A stretch of 64,000 nucleotides of DNA from Nitrospirillum amazonense (GTDB lineage: Bacteria; Pseudomonadota; Alphaproteobacteria; Azospirillales; Azospirillaceae). The stretch covers positions 558,001-622,000 of the forward strand of contig NZ_VITN01000001.1 in assembly GCF_007828045.1 (NCBI RefSeq). Direction: 5' to 3'. Positions 50,368 through 58,447 of this stretch are shown here, in pieces. Every line of letters begins with the position of its first letter. The first letter of the stretch is position 1. The notes under the pieces were generated by a model that was given only the letters and a program-made list of their open reading frames with translations, did no database searches and had not been told where the DNA came from. The position numbers were made by a program, and so were the translations under genes.

Positions 50368-53220
50368 TCAGCGCGTGGCCCTGTCGACCAGATAGACCAG
50401 ATGGCGATAGGGCACGCCGGCATGGTCGGCCAGGCCGATCTCACAGGTGCGGTTGCTGGAATACCCCGCCTCGCACCCCGCCGGCACCTGGGGCGCCAGG
50501 AAGCGCAGGGCGTGGTCGTTCAGCTCCGGCTCGACGAAGCCCTTGTCACCGGCGAAGCCGCAGCAGCCCACCCGCTCTGGCACCACCACGGTGGTGGCGC
50601 AGGCCCGGGCCACCGTGGCCGCCTGCGGGTCGATGCCCATCTTGCGGGCGGCACAGTTCAGGTGCAGCAGCACCGGCGCCGCCTGGGGCGTGGGCGTCAG
50701 GCGGGGCAGGGCGTCCTGCGCCAGGAACTCCACCAGATCCTTCACCGGCAGGCGGCCGGCCAGCCAGGTCTTCAGGCGCTGGGTGCAGGCGCTGGCGTCC
50801 ATGACGATGGGGATGCGGCCATTGTCGCTGGCGGCCTTCAGCGCCGCCTCCATCTCCGCCGACTTGGCGTCCGCCGCCGCCGCCATGCCCTCGGACTCGA
50901 AGGCCAGACCGCAGCACAGGTTGGGCAGGTTGTCGGGCACGATGGCGCGGAAGCCCGCGCGCGCCAGCACGCGCAGGGTGACGGCGGGCAGGGGATCGGC
51001 CTCCCCATCCTCCACCGCCGGGCCGAAGGTGCGGCCGGCGCAGGCGGCCAGGTACACCACGGGCTCCCCGGTGGCGCTGACCGGGGGCAGGTCCTTCAGC
51101 CAGGCCATGCTGGCCCCCTCCGGCAGGTTGGGGCCGGCGTGGGGCAGGCGGTCACCCGACAGCGTGCGGGCGTAGGCGGCCAGGCTGGCCACCTTCCTCG
51201 GGCCGATGGCCTGGGCGGCGAAGGCTGCCAGGCTCAGGGCGCCGCGCGTGGCGGCCAGCACGGTGCCGTAGTGGCGGGCCATCAGGGCGGCCACGGTGCG
51301 CGCCCTCGGCCCGTGGCGCCGGCCGCGCAGGGCCTTGGTCAGCTGTCCGGTCTCGATGCCCACGGGGCAGGCGGTGGCGCACAGGCCGCAGGCCGCACAG
51401 GTGTCGATGGCGTGGTAATCGTAGAGCTCCCGCAGCTCCGTCGCCGGGTCCCGTCCTGCATCCCCTAGGGCGGTCAGGCGCGCGATCTCCCGCAGGCCGG
51501 TGATGCGCTGGCGGGGGCTGAGCGTCATGCCGTGCGAGGGGCACATCTTCTCGCAGAAGCCGCACTCCATGCAGGTGTCGACCAGGGTGTGCGCCGGGGG
51601 GAGGGGTTTCAGGTTCTCCAGGTGCAGGCGCGGGTTGGTGTTCAGCAGCACGCCGGGGTTCAGCAGGTTGGCCGGGTCCAGCAGGCGTTTGATCTCCCAC
51701 ATCAGCGCCGTGGCCGCCTTGCCCCATTCCAGCTCGACGAAGGGGGCCATGTTGCGGCCGGTGCCGTGCTCCGCCTTCAGCGAGCCATCGTACTTTTCCA
51801 CCACGATGTGGACCATCTCGTCCATGAAGCGGGCGTGGCGCTCGATCTCCGCCTCGGTGCTGAAATCCTGGGCGAAGACGAAGTGCAGGTTGCCGGCCAG
51901 GGCGTGGCCCATGAGGATGGCGTCGGGATAGCCGTGCTTGTCGAACAGCGCCCGCATGTCGTGGCAGGCGTCGGCCAGGTCCTCGATGCGGAAGGCCACG
52001 TCCTCGATGATGACGCTGGTGCCGGTCTGGCGCATGGCGCCGATGGTGGGGATCAGCCCTTTGCGGATCTTCCACAGCTTGGTGTACTCGGCCGCGTCGG
52101 TGGTGAAGGCCGGGGGCCGCAGCAGGGTGACCCCGGCCAGCAGCCCCTCGATGGCGGCGATGTTCTGGCGCAAGGCCTCCGGGCTGACGGCGCGGGTCTC
52201 CACCAGCAGGGAGGCCACGTCCTCCCCCATGCTGTCGATCTCGGGCGGCAATCCGGGCTGGCCCTTGGCGCTGCGCAGGCTGGCGCGGTCCATCAGCTCC
52301 ACCGCCGCCACCGGCCCGCCGTTCAGCAGGCAGGCGGCGCGCCCGGCCTCCACGATGTCGGGGAACAGCAGCAGGGCGCTGGCCTTGTCCGCCAGTTCCG
52401 GCACGGTGCGGTAGGTTACCTCCGCGATGAAGCCCAGCGTGCCTTCCGACCCGATCAGCAGATGGGCCAGGATGTCCACCGGGTCTTGATAGTCGACCAG
52501 GGCGTTCAGGCTGTAGCCGGTGGTGTTCTTGATGGCGAACTTGCGCCGGATGCGGTTGGCCAGCGCCTCATCGTCCCGCACCCGCCGGCCCATGGCGTCC
52601 AACTGGGCCAGCAGGTCGGCATGGCTGACGCGGAAGGCGGCCACGCTGGCGGCGTCGCCGGTATCGACCAGGGTGCCGTCCGCCAGCATGAAGCGCAGCG
52701 ACAGCATGGTCTTGTAGGTGTTCTCGTGCGTGCCGCAGCACATGCCCGACGAGTTGTTGGCGGCGATGCCGCCGATCTTGCAGCTCTCGATAGAGGCCGG
52801 GTCCGGCCCGATCTTGCGGCCATAGGGCGCCAGGCGGCGGTTGACCTCCGCCCCGATGATGCCGGGCTGCACCTTGATGACGCTGCCGTCGTCATTGATG
52901 ACGGAGCGGTGCCAGCCGTCGCCCAGCACCATCAGCAGGCTGTCGGTGATGGCCTGGCCGGAGAGGGAGGTGCCGGCGGCGCGGAAGGTAACGGGCGTGT
53001 TGTGCCGGCGGCAGGCGGCCAGCACCTGGCTCACCTCCGCCTCGCCGTCCACCCGCACCACCAGCTTGGGGGTTAGGCGGTAGAAGCTGGCGTCCGTGCC
53101 ATAGGCCAGGCGGCGCAGCGGGTCGGTGATCAGGCGATCCGCCGGCACCACGCCGGCCAGCTCGGCGCGCAGGGCGTCGTAATCGCGGATGGGCGCGGCG
53201 TTCAGCGTGGTGTCCAGCAT
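50368..53220 (-). CDS. dld: FAD/Fe-S D-lactate (2-hydroxyacid) dehydrogenase, Dld-II type
   Basis: Respiratory dehydrogenase of 950 residues. An FAD-binding (PCMH) domain (about 50-275; RAAGTSLSGQAITDSLLMVLG, GGIAANNSSGMCCGT, LLIGSEGTLGFIAEV) is followed by the FAD-oxidase C domain (MGHALAGNLHFVFAQ, EHGTGRNMAPFVE). Then come two 4Fe-4S sites (Cys550/553/556/560 and Cys608/611/614/618) and CCG motifs (NLCCGLAFESEG, VGCCGFAGDKG). This is the architecture of the Dld-II D-lactate dehydrogenase found with lldEFG in Shewanella. It starts six bases after lutC. A related 2-hydroxyacid or glycolate substrate cannot be excluded. Confidence 0.9.
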   Translation of the reverse strand: MLDTTLNAAPIRDYDALRAELAGVVPADRLITDPLRRLAYGTDASFYRLTPKLVVRVDGEAEVSQVLAACRRHNTPVTFRAAGTSLSGQAITDSLLMVLGDGWHRSVINDDGSVIKVQPGIIGAEVNRRLAPYGRKIGPDPASIESCKIGGIAANNSSGMCCGTHENTYKTMLSLRFMLADGTLVDTGDAASVAAFRVSHADLLAQLDAMGRRVRDDEALANRIRRKFAIKNTTGYSLNALVDYQDPVDILAHLLIGSEGTLGFIAEVTYRTVPELADKASALLLFPDIVEAGRAACLLNGGPVAAVELMDRASLRSAKGQPGLPPEIDSMGEDVASLLVETRAVSPEALRQNIAAIEGLLAGVTLLRPPAFTTDAAEYTKLWKIRKGLIPTIGAMRQTGTSVIIEDVAFRIEDLADACHDMRALFDKHGYPDAILMGHALAGNLHFVFAQDFSTEAEIERHARFMDEMVHIVVEKYDGSLKAEHGTGRNMAPFVELEWGKAATALMWEIKRLLDPANLLNPGVLLNTNPRLHLENLKPLPPAHTLVDTCMECGFCEKMCPSHGMTLSPRQRITGLREIARLTALGDAGRDPATELRELYDYHAIDTCAACGLCATACPVGIETGQLTKALRGRRHGPRARTVAALMARHYGTVLAATRGALSLAAFAAQAIGPRKVASLAAYARTLSGDRLPHAGPNLPEGASMAWLKDLPPVSATGEPVVYLAACAGRTFGPAVEDGEADPLPAVTLRVLARAGFRAIVPDNLPNLCCGLAFESEGMAAAADAKSAEMEAALKAASDNGRIPIVMDASACTQRLKTWLAGRLPVKDLVEFLAQDALPRLTPTPQAAPVLLHLNCAARKMGIDPQAATVARACATTVVVPERVGCCGFAGDKGFVEPELNDHALRFLAPQVPAGCEAGYSSNRTCEIGLADHAGVPYRHLVYLVDRATR

Positions 53221-53226
53221 GGCCGC

Positions 53227-53877
53227 TCACTCCCCCTTCTTGATCAGCAGGATGATCAGTTCCTTGGGCCCATGGACGCCATAGGCCAGCGTCTGCTCGA
53301 TATCGGATGTCTTGGACGGGCCGGAAATCAACAGGGCATTGGTGGGCATGCCCGCCGCCCAGCCCTGGTCCCGCACCACCGCCGCCAGCGTGTCGTGCAG
53401 CGCGTCCTCCTCCAGCACGGCGATGTGCAGGGGTGGCAGCAGCGACAACAGGCGCGGCTCCTCCGCCGTGGGCCACAGGATCAGGGTGCCCGTCTCGGCG
53501 ATGGCGCCGCGCGTGCCGGTCAGGCCGGCGTCCACCTGGTGCACCAGCGTGTCCTTGAGGTCCTCCACCGCGCGGTCATAGGGCACCAGGGTGGGCAGCG
53601 CCACGCCCTGGGCCGCCGCGCGCAGCAGGGTATCGCCGCGCGGCGTGCCGGGGGCGACCATCAGGCGGCCCACACCCCGGTTGTTCAGCAGGGTGGCCAG
53701 CCGTTCCGGCCAGGTCTCGGCCGTCACGTCGTGGATCTCGGCGTGGTTGGCTTCCGCCATCTGGCGGAAGCGGGCCAGCTTGTCGGCGTAGGTGGGGGGC
53801 GTCCAGGGCGGCAGGTCGGGGCCGGGCCGGGCGGGGGCGGCCTTCAGCCGGCCCAGAATGTTGGCGCGCGCGCTCAT
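53227..53877 (-). CDS. lutC: L-lactate utilisation protein LutC
   Basis: Subunit (216 residues) of the LutABC/LldEFG L-lactate oxidase system. It has the LUD domain with VDAGLTGTRGAIAETGTLILW, LLSLLPPLHIAVLEEDAL, and LISGPSKTSDIEQTLAYGVHGPKELIILLI, all typical. Its ATG overlaps the lutB stop in an ATGA, so the two are translated together. Confidence 0.95.
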   Translation of the reverse strand: MSARANILGRLKAAPARPGPDLPPWTPPTYADKLARFRQMAEANHAEIHDVTAETWPERLATLLNNRGVGRLMVAPGTPRGDTLLRAAAQGVALPTLVPYDRAVEDLKDTLVHQVDAGLTGTRGAIAETGTLILWPTAEEPRLLSLLPPLHIAVLEEDALHDTLAAVVRDQGWAAGMPTNALLISGPSKTSDIEQTLAYGVHGPKELIILLIKKGE

Positions 53878-55397
53878 TTCGGCACCTCGTCCAATTCCAA
53901 GCGATTGGGGTAACCGCGCTCGCGCGCCAGATCATGCAGGGTGCGGGGCTTGAAGCGGGGCTTGGTCCGCGCCGTGGTCCAGTCGCGCATCAGCGGGGCG
54001 CCGGCCGGCACCCAGTTGCCGCCCCAGGCCAGGGCGCGGGTGACCATGCGGTACAGCAGCGGCCGGGTGTAGACCAGGCGCCAGCCGGCCCAGACCAGGG
54101 CCTCATTCCACGACCGCTCCGCTCCGCCGTCCTTGACCACGGGAAGGTGGGTGGCCGGCGTCTCGGTCGGCCGCACCGCCTCGCGGCGCAGGCGCACCAG
54201 CAGGTCGGGGATGGGGATCTTGACCGGGCAGACCTCGGCGCAGGCGTTGCACAGGGTGGAGGCGTGCGGCTGGTCGCCGGCGGCGTCCAGGCCCTGCAAC
54301 TGCGGCGTCAGGATCTTGCCGATGGGGCCAGGGTAGATGGCGTTGTAGGTATGGCCGCCCACGCGGGTGTAGACGGGGCAGTGGTTCATGCAGGCGGCGC
54401 AGCGGATGCAGCGCAGCGTGTCCGCCAGCTCCACATCCTGGTAGACGCGGCTGCGCCCCGCATCCAGCAGCACCAGGTGCACGGCGGTGGGCCCGTCCTT
54501 CTCCCCCGCCTTGCCCATTTCCCCTTTCTTCCGGGGGCCGCTGATCATGTTGACATAGGTGGTGATGGGCTGCCCGGTGGCGGAGCGGGGCAGCAGGGCC
54601 AGCAGGGGCGGGATGTCGTCCAGGAGCTCCACCACCTTCTCGATGCCGGTCACGGCGATGTGCAGGGGTGGCATGGTGGTGGACAGGCGGCCGTTGCCCT
54701 CGTTCTCGATCAGCACCAGGGTGCCCGTCTCCGCCACCGCGAAATTGACGCCGGAGATGCCGGCGTCGGCCTGGGCGAAGCGCTCGCGCAGGACGCGGCG
54801 GGCGGCGGCCGTCAGCTCATCCACGTCGCCGGTGCGTTCCAGGCCCGGGATCTTCTCCGCGAACAGGTCCGAAATCTCATCCTTGTTCTTGTGGATGCAG
54901 GGCATGACGATGTGGGACGGCGTCTCCCCCGCCAGCTGGATGATGTATTCGCCCAGGTCGGATTCCACCGCCTCGATGCCGTGCCGCTCCAGGTGGGCGT
55001 TCAGGTGCATCTCCTCCGACACCATGGACTTGCCCTTGATGACGGTGCGGGCGCCGGCCCGTTGCAGGATGCCCAGGACGATGGCGTTGGCCTCCTCCGT
55101 CGTTTCCGCCCAGTGCACTTGGACGCCGTTGGTGGTCAGCCTGGCCTCCAGCCGCTCCAGCAGGTCCGGCAGCTTGGCCAGGGCGCGGGCCTTCACGGCG
55201 GCCCCCCGCTCCCGCAGTTCCGCCCAATAGGCGGGGTCGGGGAACTGGGCGGCGCGCTTGGCCATCAGGCCGTCCATGGCCCGGCGGAAGTTGCGACGCA
55301 GCTGCGGGTTGTTCAGCGCGTCGGGCGCGCGCTCGGCGAACCGGGGCGCATGCTCGGGGGGATGTCCGCCATCAGCGCCCCCCTTCTCACTGAGCAT
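53874..55397 (-). CDS. lutB: L-lactate utilisation iron-sulfur protein LutB
   Basis: Iron-sulfur subunit of 507 residues. An N-terminal LUD-type region (KGKSMVSEEMHLNAHLERHGI, VAETGTLVLIENEGNGRLS, TYVNMISGPRKKGEMG) precedes two 4Fe-4S clusters: Cys330, 333, 336, 340 (CIRCAACMNHCPVY) and Cys383, 386, 390 (CNACAEVCPVKIPI), and a C-terminal domain of the usual kind. It overlaps lutA by 11 bases and lutC by 4. Confidence 0.96.
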   Translation of the reverse strand: MLSEKGGADGGHPPEHAPRFAERAPDALNNPQLRRNFRRAMDGLMAKRAAQFPDPAYWAELRERGAAVKARALAKLPDLLERLEARLTTNGVQVHWAETTEEANAIVLGILQRAGARTVIKGKSMVSEEMHLNAHLERHGIEAVESDLGEYIIQLAGETPSHIVMPCIHKNKDEISDLFAEKIPGLERTGDVDELTAAARRVLRERFAQADAGISGVNFAVAETGTLVLIENEGNGRLSTTMPPLHIAVTGIEKVVELLDDIPPLLALLPRSATGQPITTYVNMISGPRKKGEMGKAGEKDGPTAVHLVLLDAGRSRVYQDVELADTLRCIRCAACMNHCPVYTRVGGHTYNAIYPGPIGKILTPQLQGLDAAGDQPHASTLCNACAEVCPVKIPIPDLLVRLRREAVRPTETPATHLPVVKDGGAERSWNEALVWAGWRLVYTRPLLYRMVTRALAWGGNWVPAGAPLMRDWTTARTKPRFKPRTLHDLARERGYPNRLELDEVPK

Positions 55398-56175
55398 GAC
55401 AGCGCTCCATCAGGAATTCGGCGATATGGCGGCAGCGGGTGCCGTCACCCACCTTCTCGGCATGCCCGCCGATGTTCATCAGGCAGCCGCAGTCGCCGGA
55501 CAGCAGGGTGCCGGCGCCGGTCTCCCGCACGCTGGCCAGCTTGTCCGACACCATGGCGGTGGACACGGCCGTCTGGCGCACGGCGAAGGTGCCGCCGAAG
55601 CCGCAGCACTCCCGTTCCCGTTTGTTTTCCACCAGGGTGACGTTGGCCAGTTGGCGCAGCAGGGCCTTGGGCTGGTCCACCACGCCCATCTCGCGCATCG
55701 AATGGCAGGAGGGGTGCCAGGTGACGGTCACCGGCTCCCCCTTGTCCTCCAGTTTGACGCCCAGCACGTTGACCAGGAAGGCGGTCAGTTCATGGATGCG
55801 GGCGGCGAAAGCGATGGCGCGCGGCTGGTCGGGGTCGCCTTCGAACAGGTGGGGGTAGTGGGTCTTCATCATGCCGGCGCAGGAACCCGAGGGCACCACG
55901 ATGGGGACGTCGCCGGGGAAGGCGTCCAGCTGCGCCCGCGCCACCTCCCGCGCCTCTTCAAAGTAACCGGAGTTGCGCGCCGGCTGGCCGCAGCAGCTCT
56001 GCCCCTCCGGGAACACCACGCGCACGCCGGCGTGGCGCAGCAGGTCCATGCCGGCCAGCCCGGCCTCGGGGTACAGCATGTCCACCAGGCAGGTGCCGAA
56101 GAAATAGACCGTGTCCGGCCGGGCCGCCGGGGCGGCGGCGGCGGTATGCATTGCGGCCAGGTTCGTGGTGGTCAA
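55387..56175 (-). CDS. lutA: L-lactate utilisation protein LutA (CCG-domain)
   Basis: CCG-domain subunit of the LutABC complex, 262 residues from this start. Paired Cys motifs are intact: GQSCCGQPARNSGY, SGSCAGMM, HPSCHSMREM and ECCGFGGTFAV, with DCGCLMNIGG near the end. The TTG at 56175 is preferred because GGGAGGG lies about nine bases upstream; the ATG at 56151 has no ribosome site but leaves the conserved domain intact too. It is the first gene of the lutA-lutB-lutC-dld operon. GntR-type operators lie upstream. Confidence 0.93.
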   Translation of the reverse strand: MTTTNLAAMHTAAAAPAARPDTVYFFGTCLVDMLYPEAGLAGMDLLRHAGVRVVFPEGQSCCGQPARNSGYFEEAREVARAQLDAFPGDVPIVVPSGSCAGMMKTHYPHLFEGDPDQPRAIAFAARIHELTAFLVNVLGVKLEDKGEPVTVTWHPSCHSMREMGVVDQPKALLRQLANVTLVENKRERECCGFGGTFAVRQTAVSTAMVSDKLASVRETGAGTLLSGDCGCLMNIGGHAEKVGDGTRCRHIAEFLMERCHAQ

Positions 56176-56269
56176 AAGCCCGTCCCTCCCAGGATGCTGC
56201 CCCTGGACGCGGCGTTCCCGCCTGTGCGCTGGGGAAATTGTCGGCGGCATATTTTACCAACGGGCAATT

Positions 56270-56290
56270 TTGGTCAAATCATTTTACCAA
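56270..56290. promoter_or_regulatory. GntR/FCD (LldR-type) operator near lutA
   Basis: TTGGTCAAAT and ATTTTACCAA, one base apart, make a 21-bp palindrome TTGGT-n-AAAT-n-ATTT-n-ACCAA, in which all the fixed positions match. It lies 95 bases before the lutA start. The TGGT/ACCA ends match what FadR/LldR-type regulators bind. Confidence 0.7.
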
Positions 56291-56486
56291 GAATGGTTGT
56301 CTCGGGCCCGTCCTCCGCATTGTGACGGAAGGCCAAATTATTCAGCGGCTTAATCCCAAGGGCTCTGGCCGGCCTTATCCCCTAGGCGGATCGGCCGAAA
56401 CGTAACCGGGTTAACCAAGACCTTGGATTAGGGCCTTCTTTTCCGTTTGCACCCGCCCGGCGCGCGGGTTATCCATCATTGTGTCC

Positions 56487-56507
56487 ATGGTACAGTAATT
56501 TGACCAA
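56487..56507. promoter_or_regulatory. GntR/FCD (LldR-type) operator near lldP
   Basis: ATGGTACAGT-A-ATTTGACCAA keeps the right arm exactly as in the 56270 site (ATTTGACCAA is the complement of its left arm) and the GGT core on the left, with three mismatches. It lies 199 bases before lldP. Confidence 0.6.
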
Positions 56508-56705
56508 GGAGACACCAACCCGGGCGATACCCGGGGCACCTGCCTGGGGCACCTGCCCGGGACGCTTGAATCAGCGCGCCTGACCGATACCAGCGCGTGG
56601 GGAGGAACGACAGGACGCCGGCGGGCACCGGCGGCATCCCCGACCCCGCGCCGCCTTACGCGTTCTGCCTGGTTTCGACATGACAACAAAATAGGGGGGA
56701 AGGCC

Positions 56706-58355
56706 ATGCAGCCTTGGGTCCAAGTTTACGACCCGTTTGGGAACATGGTGGTGTCCGCGCTGGTCGCGGTGCTGCCCATCGTTTTCTTTTTCGTGGCGCT
56801 GGCCGTGCTGCGGCTGAAGGGCTACGTCGCCGGCACGCTGACCGTGTTGATCGCCCTGATCATCGCCATCGCGGCCTATGGCATGCCGGCGTCCTCGGCC
56901 ATCGCCGCCGTGGTCTACGGCTTCTTCTACGGCCTGTGGCCCATCGCCTGGATCATCGTGGCGGCCGTCTTCCTCTACAAGATCACGGTGAAGACGGGGC
57001 AGTTCGACATCATCCGCGCCAGCGTCATCTCCATCACCGAGGATCAACGCCTGCAGATGCTGATGGTGGGCTTCGCCTTCGGCGCCTTCCTGGAGGGCGC
57101 GGCCGGCTTCGGCGCGCCGGTGGCCATCACCGCCGCCATCCTGGCGGGCCTGGGCTTCAACCCCCTTTACGCCGCCGGCCTCTGCCTCATCGCCAACACC
57201 GCGCCCGTGGCCTTCGGCGCCATGGGCACGCCCATCATCGTCGGTGCCCAGGTCTCGGGCCTGGACGTCTACAAGGTGGCGGCCATGACCGGGCGGCAAC
57301 TGCCGGCCCTGTCGGTGTTCGTGCCATTCTGGCTGGTCTTCATCATGGACGGGGCCAAGGGCGTGCAGGAGACGTGGCCCGCTATCCTGGTGACGGGGGT
57401 CAGCTTCGCCGTCAGCCAGTACTTCACCTCCAACTACATCGGGGCCGAGCTGCCGGACATCATCTCCGCCCTCATCAGCCTGCTGTGCCTGACGGTGTTC
57501 CTGAAGTTCTGGAAGCCCAAGAGCATCTTCCGCTTCAAGGACCAGCCGTTGGCGGCGGAGCGGGAGGCCCGGGCCTACACCGGCGGCCAGGTGCTGAAGG
57601 CGTGGTCGCCCTTCCTCATCCTCACCGTCATCGTGACGATCTGGAGCCTGAAGCCCTTCAAGGCCCTGTTCGCCAAGGGCGGCGCCCTGGTGGACACAGT
57701 GTTCCTCTTCGACGTGCCCAGCCTGCACAACGCCGTGACCAAGGTGGCCCCCATCGTCAAGGCCGCCACCCCCTACGCCGCGCAGTACAAGCTGGACCTG
57801 CTGGCCGCGACCGGCACCGCCATCCTCATCTCCGCCATCCTCAGCATGGTGGTGCTGCGCTATGCCCCGGGCAAGGCGCTGGTCACGTTCGGGGAAACGT
57901 TGGCGGAGCTGAAGTGGCCCATGTACACCATCGGCGCCGTCCTGGCCTTCGCCTATATCGCCAACTATTCCGGCCTGTCCTCCACCCTGGCGCTGACCCT
58001 GGCGGAGGCGGGCAAGGGTTTCCCCTTCTTCTCGCCCATCCTGGGCTGGCTGGGCGTGTTCCTGACCGGGTCGGACACATCAAGCAACGCCCTGTTCGGC
58101 GCGCTGCAGGCCACGACGGCGCAACAGCTGGGCGTCTCCGACCTTCTGCTGGTGGCCGCCAACAGCAGCGGCGGCGTCACCGGCAAGATGATCTCCCCGC
58201 AGAGCATCGCGGTGGCCTGCGCCGCCGTGGGCTTGGTGGGCAGCGAGTCCAACCTGCTGCGCTTCACGCTGAAGCACAGCCTCTTCTTCGTCTGCATCGT
58301 CGGCGTCATCACCCTGCTGCAGGCCTATGTCTTCACCGGCATGATTCCGCAATAG
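56706..58355 (+). CDS. lldP: L-lactate permease
   Basis: Inner-membrane LctP-family carrier (549 residues, about a dozen membrane spans) importing L- or D-lactate, probably with protons. Recognised by [95 protein letters not shown] and [31 protein letters not shown] just before the ATG is a strong ribosome site. It is divergent from the lutABC-dld operon and shares its operators. A terminator follows at 58377. Confidence 0.97.
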   Translation: MQPWVQVYDPFGNMVVSALVAVLPIVFFFVALAVLRLKGYVAGTLTVLIALIIAIAAYGMPASSAIAAVVYGFFYGLWPIAWIIVAAVFLYKITVKTGQFDIIRASVISITEDQRLQMLMVGFAFGAFLEGAAGFGAPVAITAAILAGLGFNPLYAAGLCLIANTAPVAFGAMGTPIIVGAQVSGLDVYKVAAMTGRQLPALSVFVPFWLVFIMDGAKGVQETWPAILVTGVSFAVSQYFTSNYIGAELPDIISALISLLCLTVFLKFWKPKSIFRFKDQPLAAEREARAYTGGQVLKAWSPFLILTVIVTIWSLKPFKALFAKGGALVDTVFLFDVPSLHNAVTKVAPIVKAATPYAAQYKLDLLAATGTAILISAILSMVVLRYAPGKALVTFGETLAELKWPMYTIGAVLAFAYIANYSGLSSTLALTLAEAGKGFPFFSPILGWLGVFLTGSDTSSNALFGALQATTAQQLGVSDLLLVAANSSGGVTGKMISPQSIAVACAAVGLVGSESNLLRFTLKHSLFFVCIVGVITLLQAYVFTGMIPQ

Positions 58356-58376
58356 GGCACCGGCTTTATATGTGAC

Positions 58377-58410
58377 AAGGCCCCGGCCAGCGACCGCCGG
58401 GGCCTTCTAC
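58377..58410 (+). terminator. Terminator of lldP
   Basis: AAGGCCCCGGC (58377-58387) pairs perfectly with GCCGGGGCCTT (58396-58406) around 8 bases, ending in TTCT. Confidence 0.75.
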
Positions 58411-58447
58411 ATTCGCAAGGAGCTTACAATGACTGAACCGCGACGAC

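Larger units (their letters stand above)
56176..56705. other. Divergent control region of lutA and lldP
   Basis: About 530 bases without a gene, containing two 21-bp operator palindromes and one more half-site (ATTTTACCAA, 56251-56260). This half-site is an exact direct repeat of 56281-56290, 30 bp away. Confidence 0.6.

Noticed and set aside
51532-55640. Two long plus-strand frames (51532-53076 and 53934-55640)
   Set aside because: Antisense to the lactate dehydrogenase and lutB genes; low-complexity His/Gln/Gly/Val composition.
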